Shown here: one piece after another, positions 57,822-64,000 of the stretch
How the letters are laid out: each line of letters starts with the position of its first letter
Position numbering within the stretch: the first letter of the stretch is position 1
Source: Streptococcus parasanguinis
GTDB taxonomy: Bacteria > Bacillota > Bacilli > Lactobacillales > Streptococcaceae
NCBI RefSeq assembly: GCF_031582885.1
Contig: NZ_CP133988.1
Span: 124,001 to 188,000, forward strand
Length of the DNA: 64,000 nucleotides
Direction: 5' to 3'
Program-made: the position numbers and the translations under genes
The notes under the pieces: model-generated
Database searches by the model: none
The model's input: the letters and a program-made list of their open reading frames with translations, nothing else
What the model was told of the DNA's origin: nothing

Positions 57822-58022
57822 TCACTGATCTTCAAGGAGTAGAATTCCTGCTAGGTCAGATGGGCGAAGGAGGGAGAGGCTATGAGCTGGAATCTTCTCC
57901 AGTCTTGCCATATCTGGATCTTTTTTTGCTTTCCCCTGACTACTTGCTAGAGCAGCTTTACTAAGCCCTAGAAGCAAAAACAAAACGGTTACCAGGATAC
58001 ACCATACATTGATCTTTTTCAT
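57822..58022 (-). CDS. 66-aa secreted peptide between the UroD-like genes
   Basis: Starts MKKINVWCILVTVLFLLLG at 58022 with GGAGAGGGAG before it; hydrophobic core and ALA-SS cleavage site near residue 22, then a charged, partly hydrophobic tail ending GILLLEDQ. A longer frame to 58067 lacks support. The mature peptide would be about 43 aa. No family recognised. Confidence 0.6.
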   Translation of the reverse strand: MKKINVWCILVTVLFLLLGLSKAALASSQGKAKKDPDMARLEKIPAHSLSLLRPSDLAGILLLEDQ

Positions 58023-58039
58023 CTCCCTCTCCTTTCTTC

Positions 58040-59041
58040 TTACAATACAGCTGCTTGACGTACCCAATCTAAGCGTTCCAATTGGAAATCATCTGGCACA
58101 GTACAGTCTGCTCCAAGGATCAAACCACGGCTTCCGGCTTCAGCCACCAAGCGACGAGTTTCTTGCTCAATAACTGCTCGTTCCCCTTGATAGAGCAAAC
58201 CTTTCTTGCCATTGACAAAGCCACCCAAGACGGCACGATCGCCGAAAAGTTTACGACCTGCGGCTAGGCTAAGGCCTTCATGATGGGTCGCCCAGTTAAT
58301 GACTTGAGCTGGATAATCCTTGAAGAGTTCCACTTCATTGCTGGCCCCTTCAAAACCACAGATATGAAGGATATTGATGCCTCCAGCTTCATTGGCTGCT
58401 GCTAGGACAGCGATATTGCTCGGTTCAATGATCTTACGGTATTCTTCCTCTGTCACACGCTCATCTTGGACTTGCTGGGTTGAAAAGTAAATCCCTTCAA
58501 TACCTGCTTCTTGGATCAAGCGGCGACTTAAAGTAGCGATGTCTCCTGCAATCACGTCAAGGACATGAGCTAAAGTTTCTGGATCTTCCTTGATAAAGTC
58601 TGCAATCACTTGATCTCCACGGGATTGATCCGTACGGAACCAGCGTTTCAAATAAGAAATGGGCGAGAAGATATTGTAGAAAGAAGCAATCTCTTCATGG
58701 AAATGGGAACGAATCTCCTTGACCACTTCGATTTGTTTTTCAATCCAAGGATGATGCTCTCCAATCGGTTGAATATCCTTCAATTCTCGGATTGATTGGA
58801 TCTCTCTCGAATAAAGAGCACTCGGATAGCGGAAGAAGCCATCGCTCATGATCTTGACAAAATCAGGTGAAATTTCTTCTACATAGTGTTGGTGGCCCTT
58901 AATACTTTTTGCTACTACAGCCGGATTGTCTAGACCCAATTCTTTTTCTTCTTGGGTCACATAATGGAGCCAAAATCCTACAGGGATTCGCTCTACAGCT
59001 TCGCCTCGAATGGCACGAAGAACCAATTCTTTTTTACTCAT
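58040..59041 (-). CDS. UroD-fold protein with MtaA-type zinc motif, copy 2
   Basis: 333 aa from ATG 59041 (MSKKELVLRAI), preceded by GGAGG; an in-frame extension to 59110 is not needed, as it makes this protein longer than its twin. Clear paralog of copy 1 over the whole length, including HICG and the C-terminal GADCTVPDD. First gene of the operon leading to the importer. Confidence 0.85.
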   Translation of the reverse strand: MSKKELVLRAIRGEAVERIPVGFWLHYVTQEEKELGLDNPAVVAKSIKGHQHYVEEISPDFVKIMSDGFFRYPSALYSREIQSIRELKDIQPIGEHHPWIEKQIEVVKEIRSHFHEEIASFYNIFSPISYLKRWFRTDQSRGDQVIADFIKEDPETLAHVLDVIAGDIATLSRRLIQEAGIEGIYFSTQQVQDERVTEEEYRKIIEPSNIAVLAAANEAGGINILHICGFEGASNEVELFKDYPAQVINWATHHEGLSLAAGRKLFGDRAVLGGFVNGKKGLLYQGERAVIEQETRRLVAEAGSRGLILGADCTVPDDFQLERLDWVRQAAVL

Positions 59042-59189
59042 ACTGTGCATCCTCCTCAATATTTCTCCAATAGAAAGGCTAACTGCTTTCCTTCTGGAAT
59101 TTGTAACCATGATATCACCTCGAAAAGTAGCTGACTAATATATTTTCCCTATCAAGGCCTTAAAATTTCTTTATTAAGAAAGGTATCAA

Positions 59190-59224
59190 AAAAAGGCAAG
59201 CCCTTGAAAATAGGGACTTGCGGA
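59190..59224 (-). terminator. Hairpin terminator upstream of the UroD-like operon
   Basis: On the minus strand GCAAGTCCCT pairs with AGGGCTTGC and is followed by a T run. It lies between the start of the leader and the first gene, so it may be an attenuator or end a small upstream transcript. Confidence 0.7.
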
Positions 59225-59414
59225 TATCTTTCTTTATTCTTTCATTTTAGAAGAAAAGGACCGCTTTGATCTTTTCTTGATCCTGTTATAGCAAAAAACT
59301 ATACCTCTTCTTTTAAAGGAAAAAATGGCGTATGTTAAAGCAAAGAAACCTTTCATAACAGCATTTTTCCTCCTTTGTTCTTTTCACCGATTCCTAGACA
59401 CCTTCTTCTCTTTC

Positions 59415-59443
59415 TTGTCAGGCAAGATTGAAAGGAGTATAAT
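59415..59443 (+). promoter_or_regulatory. Promoter of the acid phosphatase lipoprotein
   Basis: TTGTCA (59415-59420) and TATAAT (59438-59443), 17-bp spacer, about 30 bases before the ATG. Confidence 0.85.
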
Positions 59444-59476
59444 TTTTATAGAATAATTTTAAGGAGTGTACGGTTT

Positions 59477-60334
59477 ATGAAAACAACAAAAACCACCTTT
59501 ACCATCGTTTCTGCTCTTGCTTCTGTCATTTTACTGACGAGTTGTGGAAGCAACACCACTAAAACGCAAGAGACAAAAGCAAGCAGCACTAAAAATCAGG
59601 TGACGATGACCTATGATCAACAGCGCTCACAAGAAAATACCATGTCTGTTCTCTGGTACCAAAAGGCAGCAGAAACCAAGGCTTTGTATTTACAAGGCTA
59701 CAATGTCGCTACTGACCGTTTGAAAGAGATCCTCCAAACTCCTTCTGATAAGCCTTATTCCATCGTCTTGGATTTGGACGAAACTGTTTTAGACAACAGC
59801 CCTTACCAAGTTCAAAACGTCAAAGATGGTACGGCCTTCAATCCTAAAGATTGGGATGTTTGGGTGAAAAAAGCAGCCGCAAAAGCGGTGCCAGGTGCCA
59901 AAGATTTCCTTCAATATGCGGATCAAAACGGAGTTCAAATCTACTACATTTCTGACCGTACAACCTCTCAAGTAGATGATACCATCAAGAATCTTGAAAA
60001 AGAAGGCATTCCTGTTCAAGGACGTGACCACCTCATGTTCTTAGAAGATGGCGTCAAATCAAAAGAAGGCCGTCGCCAAGCTGTACAAGAAAAGACCAAT
60101 CTTGTCTTGCTCTTCGGGGACAATCTGGTTGACTTTGCAGATTTTTCTAAGACCTCTGAAGCTGATCGTGACAAGAAATTGGACGAATTGCAAAAAGAAT
60201 TTGGTGAAAAATTCATCATCTTCCCAAATCCAATGTATGGATCATGGGAATCTGCTGTTTACCAAGGTAAAAAACTAGATGCCAAGGGACAAACAGAAGA
60301 ACGCCTCAAAGCCTTGCAAGGTTTTGACAAATAA
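59477..60334 (+). CDS. Class C acid phosphatase lipoprotein (5'-nucleotidase e(P4) family)
   Basis: 285 aa. Lipobox TSC (Cys 23), then HAD motif DLDETVLDN (Asp 99 and Asp 101) and a second group GDNLVDFADF. Surface-bound phosphatase of the LppC/e(P4) family, able to strip phosphate from nucleotides to feed nucleoside uptake. AAGGAG precedes the ATG. Confidence 0.93.
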   Translation: MKTTKTTFTIVSALASVILLTSCGSNTTKTQETKASSTKNQVTMTYDQQRSQENTMSVLWYQKAAETKALYLQGYNVATDRLKEILQTPSDKPYSIVLDLDETVLDNSPYQVQNVKDGTAFNPKDWDVWVKKAAAKAVPGAKDFLQYADQNGVQIYYISDRTTSQVDDTIKNLEKEGIPVQGRDHLMFLEDGVKSKEGRRQAVQEKTNLVLLFGDNLVDFADFSKTSEADRDKKLDELQKEFGEKFIIFPNPMYGSWESAVYQGKKLDAKGQTEERLKALQGFDK

Positions 60335-60338
60335 AGCA

Positions 60339-60377
60339 AACATCCTCGCTAGGAAAAACCTAACGAGGATGTTTTTT
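60339..60377 (+). terminator. Terminator after the phosphatase gene
   Basis: Stem CATCCTCG(C)TAGG with CCTA(A)CGAGGATG, then a T run; may serve glmS from the other side. Confidence 0.85.
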
Positions 60378-60391
60378 CTATATAGACAAGT

Positions 60392-62200
60392 TTATTCAAC
60401 GGTTACAGACTTAGCAAGGTTCCGTGGTTTATCAACATCTAGCCCACGATGAAGGGTTGCAAAGTAGGCAATCAATTGGGTTGGTACCACCATTGAGATT
60501 GGAGAGAGGTAAGGGTGAACTGCTGTCAAGACCAAATCATCTGTCTCTTTAGCGACATTTTCTTCTGCAATGGTTAAAACATGAGCCCCACGTGCTGCCA
60601 CTTCTTGGATGTTCCCACGTGTGTGGCTGGCTAGGACTGGATCAGACAAGAGGGCAATAACCGGTGTACCGTCTTCGATCAGAGCGATGGTACCGTGTTT
60701 CAACTCACCCGCAGCGAAGCCTTCACATTGGATGTAAGAAATTTCTTTTAGTTTCAGACTGGCTTCCATAGCAACATAGTAATCTTGGCCACGTCCGATA
60801 TAGAAAGCATTGCGGGTTGTTTCCAACAAGCCACGGACTTTTTCGTCGATCACTTCTTTTTCTGAAAGGGTTGATTCGATCGATTGGGCAACGATAGACA
60901 ATTCGTGCACCAAATCAAAGGCTTTGGCCTTCTCATTGCCATTGGCTTCCCCAACAGCTTTAGCAAGAAAGGCAAGGGCTGCGATTTGAGCCGTATAAGC
61001 CTTAGTAGAAGCTACCGCAATTTCAGGACCAGCATGGAGCAACATGGTCATGTCTGCTTCACGTGAAAGAGTTGAACCTGGAACATTGGTCACTGTCAAG
61101 CTTGGAATCCCCATTTCATTGGCCTTGACCAACACTTGGCGGCTATCAGCTGTTTCGCCAGATTGGCTGATAAAGATGAAGAGTGGTTTCTTGCTGAGAA
61201 GTGGCATACCATAGCCCCACTCAGATGAAATACCGAGTTCTACTGGGGTATCTGTCAACTCTTCCAACATTTTTTTAGAAGCAAATCCAGCATGGTAAGA
61301 GGTACCAGCCGCAAGGATATAGATCCGGTCTGCTTCTTGAACAGCCTTGATAATAGCTGGATCTACCACTACTTGACCAGATTCATCTGTATAGGCTTGG
61401 ATCAACTTACGCATGACAGTTGGTTGCTCATCGATTTCTTTGAGCATGTAGTATGGGTAAGTCCCTTTACCGATATCAGAAAGGTCAAGTTCAGCCGTAT
61501 AGCTAGCCCGTTCTTTGATGTTTCCATCATAGTCTTGAACTTCAACGCTGTCAGCCTTGACAATGACCAACTCTTGGTCATGGATTTCCATGTATTGGTT
61601 GGTTTCACGAATCATGGCCATGGCATCTGAGCAGACCATATTGTAGCCATCGCCAAGACCGATCAATAGTGGTGATTTATTTTTTGCTACATAGATGGTA
61701 CTTGGATCTTCCGCATCCATCAAAGCAAAAGCATAGGCTCCACGGATGATGTGGAGGGCTTTTTTGAAGGCTTCCAGCGTAGACAAGCCATCTTCTTCAG
61801 CAAATTTTCCGATCAAGTGGGCTGCGATTTCTGTATCTGTTTGCCCCTTGAAATGGTGACCTGCTAGGTATTCTTCCTTGATTTCAAGGTAGTTTTCAAT
61901 GACCCCATTGTGGACTAAAACAAAGCGACCTGTTTCAGAGCGGTGTGGGTGAGCATTGTCCTCAGTTGGTTTTCCATGAGTGGCCCAACGGGTATGTCCA
62001 ATCCCAGCTGTCCCTTCGACACCTTCTGCCTTAGATGACAATTCTGCAATGCGGCCAACTGCCTTTACCAATTGGCTCTTGCCTTCACTAGCCAGAAAAA
62101 CACCCGCAGAGTCATAGCCTCGGTATTCGAGTTTTTCAAGTCCTTGAATCAAAATATCAGTAGCATTTGTATTTCCTACAACACCAACGATTCCGCACAT
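60392..62200 (-). CDS. glmS: Glutamine-fructose-6-phosphate aminotransferase
   Basis: 602 aa. Cys 2 of MCGIVG is the glutaminase nucleophile; the first 240 residues are the Ntn-amidotransferase half ([23 protein letters not shown]), followed by two SIS sugar-isomerase domains (AAGTSYHAG and [11 protein letters not shown]). First committed step of UDP-GlcNAc synthesis. No glmS ribozyme is visible in the leader. Confidence 0.98.
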   Translation of the reverse strand: MCGIVGVVGNTNATDILIQGLEKLEYRGYDSAGVFLASEGKSQLVKAVGRIAELSSKAEGVEGTAGIGHTRWATHGKPTEDNAHPHRSETGRFVLVHNGVIENYLEIKEEYLAGHHFKGQTDTEIAAHLIGKFAEEDGLSTLEAFKKALHIIRGAYAFALMDAEDPSTIYVAKNKSPLLIGLGDGYNMVCSDAMAMIRETNQYMEIHDQELVIVKADSVEVQDYDGNIKERASYTAELDLSDIGKGTYPYYMLKEIDEQPTVMRKLIQAYTDESGQVVVDPAIIKAVQEADRIYILAAGTSYHAGFASKKMLEELTDTPVELGISSEWGYGMPLLSKKPLFIFISQSGETADSRQVLVKANEMGIPSLTVTNVPGSTLSREADMTMLLHAGPEIAVASTKAYTAQIAALAFLAKAVGEANGNEKAKAFDLVHELSIVAQSIESTLSEKEVIDEKVRGLLETTRNAFYIGRGQDYYVAMEASLKLKEISYIQCEGFAAGELKHGTIALIEDGTPVIALLSDPVLASHTRGNIQEVAARGAHVLTIAEENVAKETDDLVLTAVHPYLSPISMVVPTQLIAYFATLHRGLDVDKPRNLAKSVTVE

Positions 62201-62280
62201 AGTTTTTACGATATAGCCTTGCTATACTTTCCCCTTTACTTAGTCAAACGACCCATGGTCGATTTCTCAGTTACTTTAAA

Positions 62281-62379
62281 TTGGTCTAGTCTAATTTGAC
62301 CAAAAAGCAACCAGCGGAGTCAGTATACAATGCTTCTTCTAGTTTGTCAACTAGGAAATTCAAGAAAATTGGTCTAGTT
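62281..62379 (-). promoter_or_regulatory. glmS promoter with NagR-type operators
   Basis: Minus-strand TTGACA (62350-62345) and TATACT (62327-62322), 17-bp spacer. TTGGTCTAGTCTAA (62281-62294) in the leader is two bases from the palindrome TTGGTCTAGACCAA of GntR-type NagR/DasR regulators; a half match ATTGGTCTAG lies upstream at 62368-62377. Confidence 0.7.
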
Positions 62380-62394
62380 AAGGGAGGGTTAAGA

Positions 62395-62431
62395 AAAACC
62401 TATCAACATCTTGGTTGATAGGTTGCTTTTT
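62395..62431 (-). terminator. Terminator of the family 1 glycosidase gene
   Basis: AACCTATCAAC pairs with GTTGATAGGTT; T run on the minus strand. It sits between glmS promoter and the glycosidase stop. Confidence 0.85.
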
Positions 62432-63817
62432 CTACTCTTCAAATCCATTCCGCTGACTCAACTTACGGAACCAATGACCAGATTTTTTGAGGGTTCGTTT
62501 TTGACTTTCGAGCTCCAACTCAACTAAACCATAGCGGTTCTTGTAGCCATTGAGCCATGACCAGCAGTCAATAAAGGTCCAGATCAGATAGCCTTTACAG
62601 TTGGCACCATCTTGAATAGCCCGGTGGAGCTCGCGAAGATGGTCTTTGACAAAGTCAATCCGGTAATCGTCTTGGATCACTCCATCCTTGCGAAATTTTT
62701 CCTCTCCTTCAACTCCCATCCCGTTTTCGGTCAGGATCCACTCGATATTGCCATAGTTTTCCTTGATATTTTGGGCAATGTCATACAAGCCTTGCTCATA
62801 GATTTCCCAACCTCGGTGGGGATTGATCTTGCGACCTGGCATGACATAGGGTTCATAAAATTGTTCAAAGAGTAGGGGAGATGCTGGATTTGGAGCATAA
62901 CGAGGAGCCGCCACACGGAGTGGTTGGTAATAGTTAACCCCTAGGTAATCCACCGTATTTTCCTCGATCAAGCGCAATTCAAAGGGATCATAATCCGGTA
63001 AGAGATCGCGCTCCCGTAGGATCTCCACTAATTCTTCAGGATAATGACCAAGAACAGATGGATCTAAAAAAGATTTGGCTTGAAAGAGCTCGGCAATACG
63101 CGCAGCTTTCACATCTTCTGGATGCTGGCTCCGAGGATAGGCTGGTGTCAAATTGAGCACAATCCCGATACGGTAATTAGGATCCACCTCATGACAGGCC
63201 TTAACTGCTAGAGAGCTTGCTAGCTGGGTGTGGTAGGCTACTTTAACAGCTGCTGCTGCGTCTACCTTATGAGGAAAATGGGCATCATAAAAATAACCAA
63301 ATTCTACAGGGACAATAGGTTCATTAAAGGTGATCCACTGATCGACCAGATCTCCATAGGTCTTGAAACAAAAACGCGCATATTCCTGGTAAGCATAGGC
63401 GGTTTCTTTATTTTCCCAACCATCCCCTTGCTCTTGAAGAGCCATCGGTAAATCAAAATGATAGAGGTTGACCAAGAGGTGAATCCCTTTTTCTTTAATC
63501 TTTTCAAAGACACGGCGGTAGAAATCAACACCTGCTTGATTGATCTCCCCTCGTCCTTCTGGGAAAATACGTGACCACTGGATAGAGGTTCGAAAGGCCG
63601 TGTGGCCGGTTTCTAACAAGAGGTCCAGATCTTCTTCCCAGTGTTCATAAAAAGTCGATGTTTTCTCTGGTCCTTGCCCTTGATAAAAGCGGTTGGGCTC
63701 GACCCTATACCAGTAATCCCAGAGATTGTCTCCCTTTCCATCCTGGGCTAGACGTCCTTCTGTTTGAGGCCCCGAGGTCGAACTCCCCCATAAAAAATCC
63801 TTTGGAAATTGATACAT
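62432..63817 (-). CDS. Glycoside hydrolase family 1 (phospho-)beta-glucosidase
   Basis: 461 aa TIM barrel with acid/base Glu 166 in TFNEP and nucleophile Glu 364 in LTENG. SWLNGYKNRYG near 427-437 takes the place of the phosphate-binding SWSNGYNKRYG seen in 6-phospho-beta-galactosidases, with Lys and Asn swapped, so whether the substrate is phosphorylated is open. GGAGG lies before the ATG. Single gene, no PTS partner in view. Confidence 0.92.
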   Translation of the reverse strand: MYQFPKDFLWGSSTSGPQTEGRLAQDGKGDNLWDYWYRVEPNRFYQGQGPEKTSTFYEHWEEDLDLLLETGHTAFRTSIQWSRIFPEGRGEINQAGVDFYRRVFEKIKEKGIHLLVNLYHFDLPMALQEQGDGWENKETAYAYQEYARFCFKTYGDLVDQWITFNEPIVPVEFGYFYDAHFPHKVDAAAAVKVAYHTQLASSLAVKACHEVDPNYRIGIVLNLTPAYPRSQHPEDVKAARIAELFQAKSFLDPSVLGHYPEELVEILRERDLLPDYDPFELRLIEENTVDYLGVNYYQPLRVAAPRYAPNPASPLLFEQFYEPYVMPGRKINPHRGWEIYEQGLYDIAQNIKENYGNIEWILTENGMGVEGEEKFRKDGVIQDDYRIDFVKDHLRELHRAIQDGANCKGYLIWTFIDCWSWLNGYKNRYGLVELELESQKRTLKKSGHWFRKLSQRNGFEE

Positions 63818-63911
63818 GTCCTAATCCTCCTCATTCTACTAGCTCTATTGTAGCGCATCCTCCCCCAAAACCTAGGCACAATTTACAGTCTTTCTTACGC
63901 AGATTAAAGAA

Positions 63912-63945
63912 AAAGCCCCTTAGGAAAAATTCCTAAGGGAGCTGG
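63912..63945 (-). terminator. Terminator of a gene beyond the window
   Basis: CCCTTAGGAA (63917-63926) pairs with TTCCTAAGGG (63930-63939); T run on the minus strand, just after the partial frame at 63952. Confidence 0.85.
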
Positions 63946-63951
63946 TCCTCT

Positions 63952-64000
63952 TTATAATTGAGTCACGACATATTCAAAGAGCTTGCGATCTGCTGGGCTC
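63952..64000 (-). CDS. 3' end of an unidentified gene
   Basis: Last 15 codons (ending SPADRKLFEYVVTQL) of a minus-strand gene that begins outside the window. Its stop is followed by the terminator at 63912-63945. Too short to name. Confidence 0.5.
   Translation of the reverse strand, partial: SPADRKLFEYVVTQL

Larger units (their letters stand above)
59042..59476. other. Intergenic region with divergent regulatory signals
   Basis: 435 bases. It holds a minus-strand hairpin with T run (59190-59224), an uncertain 40-codon minus-strand frame (59234-59356, MKGFFALTYAIFSFKRRG...) overlapping a plus-strand frame of 43 codons with AAAGGA before ATG at about 59325, and the promoter of the 59477 gene. 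Which of the small frames, if any, is real cannot be told. Confidence 0.4.

Noticed and set aside
56721-59041. Uroporphyrinogen decarboxylases of heme synthesis
   Set aside because: The HxC...C motif and operon context fit methyltransferases; no other tetrapyrrole gene is present.
62201-62345. glmS ribozyme
   Set aside because: The leader shows no ribozyme-like architecture; I could only find promoter and NagR-type sites.

Overview
The window looks like a chromosomal segment of an oral Streptococcus of the mitis/sanguinis type, perhaps near S. parasanguinis. I infer this from the housekeeping set (polC, proS-rseP-cdsA-uppS, rpsO, pepF, pepS, glmS), the LPXTG surface protein, ClpL, the type VII secretion locus and the moderate GC content. 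The species is not proven. There are no rRNA, tRNA or CRISPR loci. Most genes are on the minus strand.

Layout. 1-3.6 kb: end of pepF, an Excalibur-domain membrane protein with a membrane thiol-redox protein, and trxA with a DUF4649 gene. 3.6-4.8 kb: a small accessory insert with a CadD-type cadmium transporter, a MobV (pMV158)-like oriT and two related palindromic repeats. 4.8-17.3 kb: rpsO, a large Cna_B LPXTG adhesin, rsuA, two MFS paralogs divergent from a Crp/Fnr regulator, def, a membrane protein, two DUF443 five-TM proteins (the family of the T7SS immunity protein TsaI), a GlsB-like protein and pepS. 17.3-26.9 kb: structured repeats, a beta-helix plus double CbxX/CfxQ AAA+ protein, a 49-aa membrane peptide, polC and a truncated Fic gene.

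27-41 kb holds the type VII secretion locus, read right to left: esxA, esaA, essA, esaB, essB, essC, then an AT-rich cargo module (117-aa helical protein, 736-aa putative effector, lipoprotein, 119-aa helical protein). Base composition changes inside the 3' end of essC, so the last part of the motor and its cargo look like one exchangeable cassette. 41-50 kb: a lipoprotein, proS-rseP-cdsA-uppS, yajC, and clpL with a long leader that carries a short upstream ORF.

50.2-53.5 kb is the most striking accessory locus: two DUF1310 lipoproteins, a secreted-lipase-like protein with an N-terminal GHSLG domain and a C-terminal helical domain, and two small helical proteins. This matches the reverse-domain lipase logic of staphylococcal TslA/TilA/TlaA and sits about 15 kb from the T7SS genes. 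53.6-59 kb is a seven-gene operon combining a polar amino-acid ABC importer with two UroD-fold proteins that carry an MtaA-type HxC...C zinc motif, plus a small secreted peptide. 59.4-64 kb: a class C acid phosphatase lipoprotein, glmS with NagR-like operator sequences, and a family 1 glycosidase.
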